A stretch of DNA of 64,000 nt from Taibaiella chishuiensis (GCF_003014535.1 NZ_PYGD01000001.1:682001-746000), one strand, 5' to 3'; shown: positions 51,066 through 60,125, counted from the first letter of the stretch. The notes: generated by a model not told the origin, from the sequence alone. Translations and numbers: made by a program.

Positions 51066-51659
51066 ATGTCCGTTTTTGCTACAGCTACAAAAAGCTATAC
51101 CTACGACCAGTTCCTGGAACTGCTCGATAACCTGCTGACCGAAGGCAGGACCACCGGTACCAACCAGAGCGAAGAATACCTGCACTATGCAAAGCTGAAC
51201 CTGCAACGCATGCGCCGCTGGAATAAAACGTACGAGATCGGTAAGGAGCTGCAGGACAAAATAAAAAAACAAAAACCCCAGGACTGGTGGGTGATTACCG
51301 AAGGTTGGTGTGGCGACAGTGCACAGAACCTGCCCGCGATTGCAAAAATGGCTGCGGCCGCAGCCGGTAAGATCAACCTGCGCATTGTACTGCGCGACGA
51401 AAACCCGGGCATCATGGATCAGTACCTGACCAATGGCACTTCCCGCAGCATACCGATACTGGTAGCCTTCGACCGCGAAGACCGCCAGCTGTTTAAATGG
51501 GGGCCGCGCCCTGAGCCTGCACATGCCCTGTTGCTGGCGTGGAAGCAAAAGGCAAACCCCGAGCCCTTCGACGAATTTGAAAAGCAGATGCATACCTGGT
51601 ACACACAGGATAAAGGGCATACCCTGGAGGCAGAGTTCAGTGCACTTTTGGAAAATTGA
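51066..51659 (+). CDS. Thioredoxin-fold family protein
   Basis: 197 aa with no signal peptide. The redox-type motif is WCGD in VITEGWCGDSAQNLPAIAKM at about residue 80, with the single cysteine of the fold and no second one, so classic dithiol exchange is unlikely. SRSIPILVAFDREDRQLFKW follows, including the cis-proline position. Proteins of this type are common in Bacteroidota and are annotated only as thioredoxin family; the substrate is not known. It sits 51 bp after the rluE-type gene and 72 bp before adk. Confidence 0.82.
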   Translation: MSVFATATKSYTYDQFLELLDNLLTEGRTTGTNQSEEYLHYAKLNLQRMRRWNKTYEIGKELQDKIKKQKPQDWWVITEGWCGDSAQNLPAIAKMAAAAAGKINLRIVLRDENPGIMDQYLTNGTSRSIPILVAFDREDRQLFKWGPRPEPAHALLLAWKQKANPEPFDEFEKQMHTWYTQDKGHTLEAEFSALLEN

Positions 51660-51693
51660 TATATATCACCCTTTACCTTTGTCGCTGATTGCT

Positions 51694-51701
51694 TACATTT
51701 G
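51694..51701 (+). promoter_or_regulatory. Candidate -7 element for adk
   Basis: TACATTTG matches TAnnTTTG; TTTA lies 18 bases upstream (51672-51675). The start codon of adk is at 51732, giving a short leader. Confidence 0.4.
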
Positions 51702-51731
51702 TGCCGTCATTTAAAAAAATTCTGGAAGCCT

Positions 51732-52313
51732 ATGTTCAATTTAATTTTATTCGGACCTCCCGGTAGTGGTAAAGGCACACAATCTGCCAATATCATCACC
51801 ACCTACAAATTAAATCACATCTCCACCGGTGATCTGCTGCGCGATGAAATAGACCGTAAAACTGCTTTAGGCCTCGAAGCCAAAAAATTCATGGACCAGG
51901 GACAACTGGTACCGGATGCGGTAGTGATCGGAATGATAGGCTCCAAGCTCGACGAGAACCCGGATGCCCGTGGCTTTATCTTTGATGGTTTTCCCCGTAC
52001 TACGGCACAGGCAGAAGCCCTGGATAAATTGCTGCAGTTGAAAAATACAGCCGTTAACGCCCTGTTGTCGCTCGAAGTACCGGAAGACGAACTGAAGCGC
52101 CGGCTTATTGCCCGCGGCGCCGACTCCGGCCGTTCCGACGACCAGGAAGATGTGATCGAAAAACGCATCATTGAATACAAAAGCAAAACGGAACCCGTGT
52201 CCGAGCACTATGCCCGCCAGGGTAAACATACCCGCATCAAGGGCGATGGTTCTATCGACGAAACATTTGTGCTGCTGCGCAAAGAGATCGATAAGCACCT
52301 GCAGCCGGCCTGA
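51732..52313 (+). CDS. adk: Adenylate kinase
   Basis: 193 aa from ATG at 51732. It interconverts ATP and AMP with two ADP in the cytoplasm. The P-loop LFGPPGSGKGTQSANII, the AMP-binding HISTGDLLRDEI and FDGFPRTTAQAEAL, and the LID arginine segment RRLIARGADSGRSDDQED are complete. The LID domain is the short form without a zinc finger. A -7-like box precedes it and a GNRA-loop hairpin follows the stop codon. Confidence 0.96.
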   Translation: MFNLILFGPPGSGKGTQSANIITTYKLNHISTGDLLRDEIDRKTALGLEAKKFMDQGQLVPDAVVIGMIGSKLDENPDARGFIFDGFPRTTAQAEALDKLLQLKNTAVNALLSLEVPEDELKRRLIARGADSGRSDDQEDVIEKRIIEYKSKTEPVSEHYARQGKHTRIKGDGSIDETFVLLRKEIDKHLQPA

Positions 52314-52346
52314 TCTGTGCTCTGAAATAACTGTAACTACTATTTG

Positions 52347-52374
52347 GAAAGCGTACCGGCAACGGTGCGCTTTC
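52347..52374 (+). terminator. Hairpin with GCAA tetraloop after adk
   Basis: A 12-bp stem with one G-T pair (52347-52358 with 52363-52374) closes a GCAA loop, 33 bp beyond the adk stop codon. There is no T-run after it, so it may be a transcript-stabilising or regulatory hairpin rather than an intrinsic terminator. The 233-bp gap to obgE contains no other recognised feature. Confidence 0.4.
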
Positions 52375-52546
52375 GGCATTCCGGGCCCCGGCCCCGGCAA
52401 CTTATCGGCAAATAGACAAGATAAAGCAGGGGAAAAGAAAAAATCAACGCATCTTTGCAGCTGGAAATTGAGGACCACTGATCGCCCGGCGCTGCTCGTA
52501 GCAGTATATATCCGCCACAGCAATGCACCGGGCCTATACGGTAATT

Positions 52547-53569
52547 ATGGAAAACTTTGTCGACTACATCAGGATATTCTGTCGCTCCGGTAAAGGAGGG
52601 GCGGGCAGTATGCACTTTGCACAAACCAAATATAATGACCATGCTGGCCCCGATGGCGGCGATGGCGGCCGTGGCGGCCATATCATCCTGAGGGGGAACA
52701 CCCAGCTCTGGACGCTGCTGCATTTGCGGTATTATAAACACGTACATGCCGAAGACGGCGAAAGAGGCTCGGGCAGCAATTGCACCGGCCGCAGTGGTAA
52801 GGATGTGATTATCGAAGTGCCCCTGGGTACCATCGCCAAAGATGCCGAAACCGGCGAAGTAGAAGCCGAAATACTGCAAGACGGCCAGGAAGTGATCTGG
52901 ATTCCGGGCGGTCGCGGCGGCCTGGGCAATACCTATTTCAAATCGGCCACCAACCAGGCGCCCGAATATGCACAGCCCGGCGAGATGGGTATCGAAGGCT
53001 ACAAATACCTCGAGCTGAAAGTGCTGGCCGATGTGGGCCTGGTAGGGTTTCCGAATGCGGGTAAGTCTACACTGCTCTCCGTGATCTCTGCGGCCAAACC
53101 CAAAATAGCCAATTACGCTTTTACCACGTTAACCCCGCAACTGGGCATCGTACCGTACCGCGGCGACCGCTCCTTCTGCGTGGCCGATCTGCCGGGTATT
53201 ATCGAAGGTGCCGCCGAAGGCAAGGGCCTGGGCCACCGGTTCCTGCGTCATATCGAACGCAACTCGGTACTGCTCTTCCTGATCCCCGCCGACAGCGACG
53301 ACCATGCCCGCGAATTCGAAGTGTTGTACAGCGAACTGGAACAGTATAACCCCGAACTGCTGCATAAGAAAATGATCATTGCCATCAGTAAAGGCGATAT
53401 GCTGGACGAAGAGCTGCGGGATGCCATCAGTGCAGAACTGCCCGAAGAGATCCCACACCTGTATATTTCGGCGGTAACCAATACGGGCATCGTCGAACTG
53501 AAGGACGCGCTCTGGGAAGCTTTGAATACGAAAGAGCAACCGGTAAAGTTTCCTGATCCCGGCAACTAA
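52547..53569 (+). CDS. obgE: GTPase Obg/CgtA
   Basis: 340 aa from ATG at 52547 ([10 protein letters not shown]); an in-frame ATG at 52523 adds eight residues. The glycine-rich Obg domain is at residues about 1-158 ([20 protein letters not shown] and [13 protein letters not shown]), and the GTPase domain follows with [17 protein letters not shown], a G3 motif in [18 protein letters not shown] and an AISKGDML segment replacing the canonical NKxD. Obg acts in ribosome assembly and the stringent response. The C-terminal OCT domain found in some members is absent, as is usual in this phylum. Confidence 0.95.
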   Translation: MENFVDYIRIFCRSGKGGAGSMHFAQTKYNDHAGPDGGDGGRGGHIILRGNTQLWTLLHLRYYKHVHAEDGERGSGSNCTGRSGKDVIIEVPLGTIAKDAETGEVEAEILQDGQEVIWIPGGRGGLGNTYFKSATNQAPEYAQPGEMGIEGYKYLELKVLADVGLVGFPNAGKSTLLSVISAAKPKIANYAFTTLTPQLGIVPYRGDRSFCVADLPGIIEGAAEGKGLGHRFLRHIERNSVLLFLIPADSDDHAREFEVLYSELEQYNPELLHKKMIIAISKGDMLDEELRDAISAELPEEIPHLYISAVTNTGIVELKDALWEALNTKEQPVKFPDPGN

Positions 53570-53608
53570 ATTTTCCCGATTTTGAAAGTGCACGATAACA
53601 GAAACCTA

Positions 53609-53616
53609 TATATTTG
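53609..53616 (+). promoter_or_regulatory. Candidate -7 element for the small membrane-protein gene
   Basis: TATATTTG followed by GCCC repeats the sequence context seen at 4068 and 4764. TTTG lies 24 bases upstream (53581-53584), slightly beyond the usual spacing. The start codon is 19 bp downstream. Confidence 0.45.
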
Positions 53617-53634
53617 CCCCTATTCCGTTCAGAT

Positions 53635-54024
53635 ATGAAGAGTTGCTGCAAAGAAGTAAATGATAATTGGGAAGAACAAGAAGACCGTTCTGAAGCGCCC
53701 GGCCAGCAGCCGGAAAAGAAGGGATGGCTGACGAAGTTGAAAGGAAAATGGCAGGTAAAAAATATCTTCCAGGTAGTACTTATTCTTTGCACCTTCGCCC
53801 TGGGCGGCAGCTTATGCGCCTACCTCGGACGTCATATCAAAAGTGAGCTTGGTCTGCCCGGCGGTGTAGCAGGCGTATTTATCTCTATCCTGCTGGCCAC
53901 TATCCTCTGGCCATTATGCGTACTGCTGATCAGCATCCCGCTGGGGCAGTTCCGTTTTTTCCGCAAATACCTGGTAAAGCTGGGCAACCGTATGTTCCGG
54001 CGCAAGGCGGCTAATAAAGAATAG
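53635..54024 (+). CDS. Small membrane protein, DUF6787-like
   Basis: 129 aa from ATG at 53635; the TTG of the longer frame at 53614 lies inside the -7 box. A charged N-terminus (about residues 1-40, including CCKEVNDNWEEQEDRSE) precedes two membrane spans, around NIFQVVLILCTFALGGSLCA and AGVFISILLATILWPLCVLL, then a basic tail. The order resembles the uncharacterised DUF6787 group of Bacteroidota; that match is from memory and unconfirmed. The last 14 bases overlap recO, which is convergent. No function is proposed. Confidence 0.75.
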   Translation: MKSCCKEVNDNWEEQEDRSEAPGQQPEKKGWLTKLKGKWQVKNIFQVVLILCTFALGGSLCAYLGRHIKSELGLPGGVAGVFISILLATILWPLCVLLISIPLGQFRFFRKYLVKLGNRMFRRKAANKE

Positions 54025-54745
54025 CCGTAAGTACCGGCAGCGATTTCAATTCGCGGAAATGGGCAACATGTAACTGCAGGAACGTAATAAAATGATCCAG
54101 CGCTTGTCGCCGTTCTGTATTGCTGAGCCGTATACCCACAATAGTATCGAGATCGGGTGCGGCATTGAGCCTGCTTATCGTGTCGGCTTCGGCGCCTTCA
54201 ATAAAGGGCGGCAGTATCGATAGCGAAGCCGTATACCGGCCTTCGTGGAGATCGGCATAGGGCGTATCGGGCGTGTAATTGCCCGATAGATGATAACCCG
54301 CCAGCCTGCCCGCCTGTATCAGGAAAAATAGGGGAAAGTTGGCAATATCCTGTACGGGACGTGCATCCAGTTGTTTCAGGAATCCCTCTGTAAAGGCAAA
54401 TAACTCCGGCGCAGGATCATGGTCGGCGATCAGCTGCATCAGGATCTCCATGGCAAATACCGCTACCCCGTTTTTGGCCACATGCTCCTGCATGGTGCGG
54501 TACAGGTAGGCGGCCTGGAATTCTTTTACAAGCTGCAGGTTCTTCTGCGGCTGCAGGTACACGACCATATCCAGCATAGAAGAGGAGAAGAGCAAATTAG
54601 CCTTGCTGGTCCTGCTTTTGGTGGTACGAACACCTTTGATCATATACGACTGCAGGCCCAGCAGCTCCGTAAATACAGAACAGATCACACTGGTTTCTCC
54701 ATATTTGATCGTACGCAGTACGATACCTTTTGTTTTGTGCAGCAT
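54011..54745 (-). CDS. recO: DNA repair protein RecO
   Basis: 244 aa. RecO helps RecR load RecA onto SSB-coated single-stranded DNA in the RecF pathway. The N-terminal OB-fold starts LHKTKGIVLRTIKYGETSVI, common to the family, followed by YMIKGVRTTKSRTSKANLLF and a helical C-terminal domain; the four-cysteine zinc site of some homologues is absent. The gene overlaps the small membrane-protein gene by 14 bases tail to tail. Its 5' side opens onto a 248-bp gap in front of the DUF4139 gene; nothing convincing was recognised in that gap. Confidence 0.9.
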   Translation of the reverse strand: MLHKTKGIVLRTIKYGETSVICSVFTELLGLQSYMIKGVRTTKSRTSKANLLFSSSMLDMVVYLQPQKNLQLVKEFQAAYLYRTMQEHVAKNGVAVFAMEILMQLIADHDPAPELFAFTEGFLKQLDARPVQDIANFPLFFLIQAGRLAGYHLSGNYTPDTPYADLHEGRYTASLSILPPFIEGAEADTISRLNAAPDLDTIVGIRLSNTERRQALDHFITFLQLHVAHFRELKSLPVLTAILY

Positions 54746-54993
54746 AGGGGTATTGGTTCCGGCAGGCCGGTAAAATTAAAGTAAATTGTGCAGCACAGGA
54801 TTGCCGGCAACAATTCGGCGAGGATGCATAAGCCAGGATGCCCTGCCCGCAAGCATTTGCAGCCGTTTATTTATTCGGGGCGAAAAAAATATTTTGTTAT
54901 ACGCGCTATTTTTTTTGTGCAATCCGTTTACAACCTGCATCCTGCTTATACCATCCTTTAAGTATGATCCGAAACAAAATAATCATATCCGCT

Positions 54994-56616
54994 ATGAAAT
55001 CTTTTTTATGTGGCCTTACCCTGCTGCTGGCCGGGCAGGCATGGGCGCAGGGCCCCGTTATCACCCAGGCCAACCTGGAATCGGTAACCGTATACAGCAC
55101 CGGCGTGGAAATGAACCACAAGGCCAAAATCGCAGTACCGGCAGGCAGCAGCGAGATCCTGATCAACAATGTGGCCAATGTGCTGGATGAAAACAGTATC
55201 CGTATCGGCGCCGGCGCCAATGTTACCATTATGTCGGTAAGCTTTACCCGCGATTACCTGAAACAGGAAAACCGTACACCGGCTTACCTGCGGGTCGAAG
55301 ATAGCCTGAAGTCTGCGCGGCGCGGGTTAAGCAGGCTGGAAGCCGCCTACAACGCAGAACAGAACGCGCTCAAAATACTGGAAAAGAACCAGGCTATCGG
55401 CGGCGCCAATACCGGGGTTAACGTGGCCGAGCTGGCCAAAATGGTAGACTACAATAAAGCCAAACAGGTAGAGCTCAGCAACAATATGATCGCGATCGCC
55501 GAAAAGCAGGCAGAGCAACAAAAAATAGTAGCACGCCTCGAGCAACAACTTGCCGAGGAAAGCCGCGATCGCAGCGGCGCCGGCGGCCAGCTGCTGGTGC
55601 AGGTTATGGCCGGCAGTGCGGCCAGCTCTGAATTCAATATCTCCTATATCAGTCCCAATGCCGGCTGGACGGCCTTTTACGACCTGCGGGCAGAGAACAC
55701 CAACAGCAACCTGAAGATCCTCTATAAAGCAAACCTGGTGCAGAATACAGGGCTCGACTGGAAAAAAGTAAAACTGACCTTGTCTACCGGCAACCCTGCA
55801 CAAAGCGGCAATGCACCGCAGTTGCAGGCCTGGATGCTGCGTTACGGGTCGCCCGCCTATTATGCCAACCAGAGCGCCTACCAGAACCGGATACAAGCCA
55901 AAAGCTCCGTTACACGGGCTATTGAAGGCGCTGCTCCCGGTATTCAGGTGGAAACGAGTGCCGCGGAAGACAGGAGCCTGAGCAATTATACCGCATTGGT
56001 CGAAAACCAGCTGAGCACTACTTTCGATGTGGAACTGCCTTACGATATCGCCTCGAACGATAAGCCGCACAGCGTGTCGCTGAAGGAATACAGCCTGCCT
56101 GTGCGTTACAAGTATTATGCCGTACCTAAAGCCGATCCCGATGCCTTCCTGATGGCCGAGGTATCGCAATACGAAAAGCTGAACCTCTTGCCCGGCGAGG
56201 CCAATATCATCCTGGAAAATATGTATGTGGGCAAATCGTACCTGAACCCCTATGCTACTACAGATACCCTGAACCTGAGTATGGGCCGCGATAAAAAGAT
56301 CACGATCAAAAGAGAGAAGGTTATGGAACAGTCGGGTGTGAAATTGCTGGGCAGTACGAAAAAACAAACCTTCACTTACGAGATCCGGCTGCGCAATGGC
56401 AAGCGGGAAGCGGTTTCCCTGCTGTTGAAAGACCAGTACCCGGTAGCTACCGACAACAATATGGAAGTGGAACTGCTGGAAGCTTCGGGTGCGGAGATCA
56501 ATAAAGAAACCGGGGTGCTGACCTGGAAGCTGGACCTGGCGCCAGGCGCCACGCAAACGGTACGGATCAGTTACTCTGTAAAATATCCCAAAGACAAAGT
56601 GATCAGCAACCTGTAA
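54994..56616 (+). CDS. DUF4139 domain-containing exported protein (MuiA-like)
   Basis: 540 aa from ATG at 54994, which gives a signal peptide MKSFLCGLTLLLAGQAWAQ; the ATG at 54964 is a less likely start. A DUF4140-type N-terminal region (ANLESVTVYSTGVEMNHKAK), a coiled-coil stretch (about residues 105-185), and the DUF4139 beta-rich region (ISYISPNAGWTAFYDLRAEN, KVKLTLSTGNPAQSGNAP) follow. Near residue 310 an insert reads TRAIEGAAPGIQVETS, which resembles the plug-domain motif of TonB-dependent receptors. The family is called mucoidy-inhibitor-like after one member; its biochemical function is unknown. A strong convergent terminator follows. Confidence 0.88.
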   Translation: MKSFLCGLTLLLAGQAWAQGPVITQANLESVTVYSTGVEMNHKAKIAVPAGSSEILINNVANVLDENSIRIGAGANVTIMSVSFTRDYLKQENRTPAYLRVEDSLKSARRGLSRLEAAYNAEQNALKILEKNQAIGGANTGVNVAELAKMVDYNKAKQVELSNNMIAIAEKQAEQQKIVARLEQQLAEESRDRSGAGGQLLVQVMAGSAASSEFNISYISPNAGWTAFYDLRAENTNSNLKILYKANLVQNTGLDWKKVKLTLSTGNPAQSGNAPQLQAWMLRYGSPAYYANQSAYQNRIQAKSSVTRAIEGAAPGIQVETSAAEDRSLSNYTALVENQLSTTFDVELPYDIASNDKPHSVSLKEYSLPVRYKYYAVPKADPDAFLMAEVSQYEKLNLLPGEANIILENMYVGKSYLNPYATTDTLNLSMGRDKKITIKREKVMEQSGVKLLGSTKKQTFTYEIRLRNGKREAVSLLLKDQYPVATDNNMEVELLEASGAEINKETGVLTWKLDLAPGATQTVRISYSVKYPKDKVISNL

Positions 56617-56630
56617 CCCTTGCTGGTTCG

Positions 56631-56667
56631 ATAAAAGGGCGGAACCGTATTGGTTCCGCCCTTTTAT
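56631..56667. terminator. Bidirectional terminator between the DUF4139 gene and truB
   Basis: A perfect 16-bp stem (56631-56646 with 56652-56667) with a GTATT loop has A-rich and T-rich outer ends on both strands. It lies between two convergent genes and can end both transcripts. Confidence 0.85.
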
Positions 56668-56685
56668 ATGTAATGCGATAAAGGG

Positions 56686-57489
56686 TTATAACGAGTCTTC
56701 CTGTTGTGCCGTGTTATTGCCACCGGTGCCGGGTGTGGCCGGCCGGCCGGTTGTCTTGGCGGTAATGCTGCGGTGCTCGCGTTGCTTTTTCTGTCCTTCG
56801 TGTTCGGCGGCATCCGGGTTAAGCAGTTTGATCCACTCGGCTACGGTAAGTGCATCGGCCACATCGAAGTCGCCGATTTTGGTACGGCGCAACTCCTGCA
56901 GGTAACCGCCGCAACCCAGGGCCGCACCGAAGTCGTGGGCCAGCGAGCGGATATAGGTACCCGTGCTGCAGGCTACCCTGAAATGTACTTCGGGTAACGC
57001 TATTTTCGTGATTTCAAATTCCGTTATGGTTACGGCCCTCGGTTCCAGTTTTACTTCCTTGCCTTCGCGCGCCAGTTCGTAGGCCCGTTTGCCGTCTTTC
57101 TGTATGGCAGAGTGGGCGGGCGGTACCTGGAAAATGGCGCCGGTAAAAGGTTCCGTTGCCTTGCGGATCTCCGCTTCGGTCAGTTGTTCGAATGGCCGGA
57201 AGTTTTCGGGATGCGATTCGAGGTCGTAGGTTGGGGTAGTGGCGCCCAGGTGGATAATGCCGGTATACTCCTTCGCCTGTTTCTGGTATTCGGTAATGCT
57301 TTTGGTCATTTTGCCGGTACAGCAGATCAGCAGGCCGGTGGCCAGCGGATCGAGTGTGCCGCAATGCCCGATCTTGGCTTTCATCTGCCTGCGCAATTTA
57401 TTCAGGGCATCAAACGAGGTCCAGGTAAGGGGCTTATCTACCAGCAACACATAACCTGCCTGTAACTGTTCGGGGGTGGGAGCTATCAT
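56686..57489 (-). CDS. truB: tRNA pseudouridine-55 synthase
   Basis: 267 aa from ATG at 57489 (MIAPTPEQLQAGYVLLVDKP); the ATG at 57504 adds five residues. TruB makes pseudouridine 55 in the T-loop of tRNA. The catalytic aspartate is in HCGTLDPLATGLLI, and KEYTGIIHLGATTPTYD, VPPAHSAIQKDGKRAYELAR and CSTGTYIRSLAHDFG are family motifs. After about residue 230 the tail is charged and low in complexity (EHEGQKKQREHRSITAKTTG) with no known fold; it looks like an added linker. It shares a strand with the rhodanese-like gene upstream, 60 bp away. Confidence 0.95.
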   Translation of the reverse strand: MIAPTPEQLQAGYVLLVDKPLTWTSFDALNKLRRQMKAKIGHCGTLDPLATGLLICCTGKMTKSITEYQKQAKEYTGIIHLGATTPTYDLESHPENFRPFEQLTEAEIRKATEPFTGAIFQVPPAHSAIQKDGKRAYELAREGKEVKLEPRAVTITEFEITKIALPEVHFRVACSTGTYIRSLAHDFGAALGCGGYLQELRRTKIGDFDVADALTVAEWIKLLNPDAAEHEGQKKQREHRSITAKTTGRPATPGTGGNNTAQQEDSL

Positions 57490-57549
57490 GGCTGCAAATT
57501 GCAAAGTTGTGGTACAACAGACAAATCTTTTTTCATGCCGGGCCGTTCT

Positions 57550-58008
57550 TTACTTTTTAGCAGGCATGGGATAACCTTTGTCGATCCAGTCTTCCTGCAG
57601 GTCCTGGGGCATGTTCAGGATTTTGAAATTGGTAAATTTCATTTGTGCCAGCTTTTTATAGGCCGGTTCGATATTGGGGCAGCCGGACAGGGGGCAGCAA
57701 CCGCAATAGATCACGATCTCCTTGTCGCGGGGCTGGTCATCCAGGAAGCGGGCCAGTTTTTTTACATTGGCCGATTTTTCTACTTCACCGATATGGACCG
57801 CGCCGGGAATGTCTTCTACGGGGCCGGTATTGAGGATAAGCATATTGGCGGCTTCGCCCGATTGGATGCGGGCAGCCAGTATTTCCGGGCTGATCAGCTG
57901 TTCGGCCTTCCATTTACCCGTTCCTTTCGCGCTTTGCGCGGTTGCCTGTATGCCTGTAGTCAACAGCAACAACAGCAGGTAGCAGCCTGTATTTCTTAAA
58001 ATCCGCAT
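57550..58008 (-). CDS. Exported rhodanese-like protein
   Basis: 152 aa from ATG at 58008 (MRILRNTGCYLLLLLLTTG), which gives a signal peptide; the ATG at 58026 adds six residues. The rhodanese fold is seen in ILAARIQSGEAANMLILNTG and GAVHIGEVEKS, and the active-site loop reads IYCGCCPLSGCPN with several cysteines, the first in the catalytic place. It would act in the periplasm or on the outer surface, perhaps in sulfur transfer or as a thiol protein. The cysteine-rich loop is longer than in classic rhodaneses. Its sulfur partner is unknown. Confidence 0.82.
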   Translation of the reverse strand: MRILRNTGCYLLLLLLTTGIQATAQSAKGTGKWKAEQLISPEILAARIQSGEAANMLILNTGPVEDIPGAVHIGEVEKSANVKKLARFLDDQPRDKEIVIYCGCCPLSGCPNIEPAYKKLAQMKFTNFKILNMPQDLQEDWIDKGYPMPAKK

Positions 58009-58025
58009 AGTCTTGTTTTGCAACA

Positions 58026-58033
58026 CAAAGGTA
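58026..58033 (-). promoter_or_regulatory. Candidate -7 element for the rhodanese-like gene
   Basis: On the minus strand TACCTTTG matches TAnnTTTG, 17 bp before the start codon at 58008. No TTTG is found 19-21 bases upstream. Confidence 0.35.
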
Positions 58034-58126
58034 GCACTAATCCCGGCAAGGCCTCTACAGCCTTTTTACAAAGGCTTTAAGACAATAATCAGGAGATAAA
58101 ATCAGTTAATAACCCGTAATATTTCG

Positions 58127-58134
58127 TATTTTTG
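58127..58134 (+). promoter_or_regulatory. Candidate -7 element for dxs
   Basis: TATTTTTG matches TAnnTTTG, 23 bp before the dxs start, and is followed by GCC as at other candidate sites. The -33 position reads GTTA. Confidence 0.45.
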
Positions 58135-58157
58135 CCTATTGTCTTAAAATATATTGA

Positions 58158-60098
58158 ATGCTAATGGGAGAGATTCCTGCCGGTCCTTTGCTCAGCCAGA
58201 TTGAATTGCCATCCGATTTGAGGAAATTGGATAAAATGCAACTGCAGCAGGTATGTAATGAATTGCGCCAGTTTATTATCGACAGCGTAAGTGTGAATGG
58301 CGGCCATTTCGGCGCAAGCCTTGGTGTGGTAGAGCTTTCCGTAGCTTTGCATTATGTAATGAATACCCCTTACGACCAGCTGGTATGGGACGTAGGCCAC
58401 CAGGCTTACGGGCATAAGATCCTTACCGGGCGGCGCAAGGTATTTCATACCAACCGAAAGCTGAATGGTATCAGCGGTTTCCCCAAAAGAGACGAGAGCG
58501 AGTACGATACCTTCGGCGTTGGCCACTCTTCCACCTCGATCTCTGCAGCATTGGGTATGGCTATTGCCTCCAAGCTGAAGGGCGAAACAGACCGCCAGCA
58601 TATTGCCGTTATCGGCGATGGCGCCATGACCGCCGGTCTGCCTTTCGAAGCCATGAACCATGCCGGTGTCAGCAATGCCAATATCCTCATTATCCTCAAC
58701 GATAACAATATGAGTATTGATGCCAATGTGGGTGCACTCAAAGAGTACCTCACCGACATCACTACTTCGCATACTTATAACAAACTGCGCGACGATATCT
58801 GGAGCCTGCTGGGCAAATTGCCTTACCCGGAATTCCAGCGTGATATGGCCTCTAAACTGAAAGAGAGCCTGAAGGGCGCCATCTCCAAGTCCAGTAATCT
58901 TTTTGAAGCGCTGGGCCTGCGTTATTTCGGTCCTATAGACGGGCATAACGTAACCAAACTGGTGGAGACGCTTAGAGACCTGAGAGATATCCAGGGACCC
59001 AAGATCCTGCATATCAAAACCGTTAAGGGCAAAGGCTATAAGCTGGCCGAAGAAGACCAGACCCTCTGGCATGCCCCCGGTATTTTCGATAAGATTACCG
59101 GTAAGATCAATAAGAAAGTATTCGACATGCCACAGGCGCCCAAATACCAGGATGTATTCGGGTATTCCATTATCGAACTGGCCAAAGCCAACCCGAAGAT
59201 CATGGGTATTACACCCGCCATGCCTTCCGGTTGCTCGCTGAAGTATATGATGGAAGAAATGCCGGATCGTGCGCTGGATGTGGGTATTGCCGAACAGCAT
59301 GCCGTTACGCTCAGCGCAGGCCTCGCTACGCAGGGCATGAAGGTGTATTGCAATATTTACAGCTCCTTTATGCAAAGGGCTTACGATATGGTGGTGCACG
59401 ATGTGGCGATCCAGAACCTGCCGGTTATCTTCTGCCTTGACCGTGCCGGCCTGGTAGGCGACGACGGCGGTACGCACCACGGGGCCTATGACCTGGCGTA
59501 TATGCGTTGCATTCCGAACATGATCGTGAGCGCACCCATGAACGAACAGGAATTGCGTAACCTGATGTATACCGCACAGCTCGACGAAACGGTAAACCCC
59601 TTCGTGATCCGCTACCCGCGCGGGCAGGGCGTGATGCCGGAATGGAAAACGCCGTTCGAAAAAATAACGATAGGGCAGGGCCGTAAGATTAAAGACGGCA
59701 AGGACCTGGCCATACTTACTATTGGTCACCCGGGCAACTTTGCCGTAAAGGCCTGTACCGAACTGGCTACCGAGGGTATCGATGCTGCGCATTATGATAT
59801 GCGTTTCGTAAAGCCACTCGACGAAGCCATGCTGCACGAGATCGGCCGCAAATTCTCCAGGGTGATCACTGTTGAAGACGGTACCGTGGTCGGTGGTTTT
59901 GGCAGCGCCGTACTCGAGTTTTTCAATGCCCATAATTACAAACCACAGGTCGAGATCCTGGGTATTCCTGATCGTATTATCGAACATGGCAAACCCGAAG
60001 AGCAACATGCAGAATGCGGTTTTGATACGCCGGCCATCGTGGCCGCATCGAAACTGATGATGCAGACCAAAGCCGGGCTGGACGTGGTACACGCCTGA
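58158..60098 (+). CDS. dxs: 1-deoxy-D-xylulose-5-phosphate synthase
   Basis: 646 aa. This thiamine-diphosphate enzyme condenses pyruvate with glyceraldehyde-3-phosphate, the first step of the MEP isoprenoid pathway. The N-terminal motifs NGGHFGASLGVVEL (with the catalytic histidine H50) and VIGDGAMTAG (ThDP site, about 151-160), and the later GIAEQHAVTLSAGLA and DRAGLVGDDGGTHHG, are intact. Isoprenoids feed undecaprenyl phosphate used by the glycan locus. The GNAT gene follows 27 bp later and is probably cotranscribed. A full-length antisense frame covers the gene but is not considered real. Confidence 0.96.
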   Translation: MLMGEIPAGPLLSQIELPSDLRKLDKMQLQQVCNELRQFIIDSVSVNGGHFGASLGVVELSVALHYVMNTPYDQLVWDVGHQAYGHKILTGRRKVFHTNRKLNGISGFPKRDESEYDTFGVGHSSTSISAALGMAIASKLKGETDRQHIAVIGDGAMTAGLPFEAMNHAGVSNANILIILNDNNMSIDANVGALKEYLTDITTSHTYNKLRDDIWSLLGKLPYPEFQRDMASKLKESLKGAISKSSNLFEALGLRYFGPIDGHNVTKLVETLRDLRDIQGPKILHIKTVKGKGYKLAEEDQTLWHAPGIFDKITGKINKKVFDMPQAPKYQDVFGYSIIELAKANPKIMGITPAMPSGCSLKYMMEEMPDRALDVGIAEQHAVTLSAGLATQGMKVYCNIYSSFMQRAYDMVVHDVAIQNLPVIFCLDRAGLVGDDGGTHHGAYDLAYMRCIPNMIVSAPMNEQELRNLMYTAQLDETVNPFVIRYPRGQGVMPEWKTPFEKITIGQGRKIKDGKDLAILTIGHPGNFAVKACTELATEGIDAAHYDMRFVKPLDEAMLHEIGRKFSRVITVEDGTVVGGFGSAVLEFFNAHNYKPQVEILGIPDRIIEHGKPEEQHAECGFDTPAIVAASKLMMQTKAGLDVVHA

Positions 60099-60125
60099 TT
60101 ATTACTCAAACTTTAATAACATCCT

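Noticed and set aside
58161-60092. 643-codon open frame antisense to dxs
   Set aside because: It is codon-register antisense to dxs. Minus-strand stops there require TTA, CTA or TCA in the sense gene, which are rare in these genes, so long open antisense frames arise by chance. Its translation shows no family motif.
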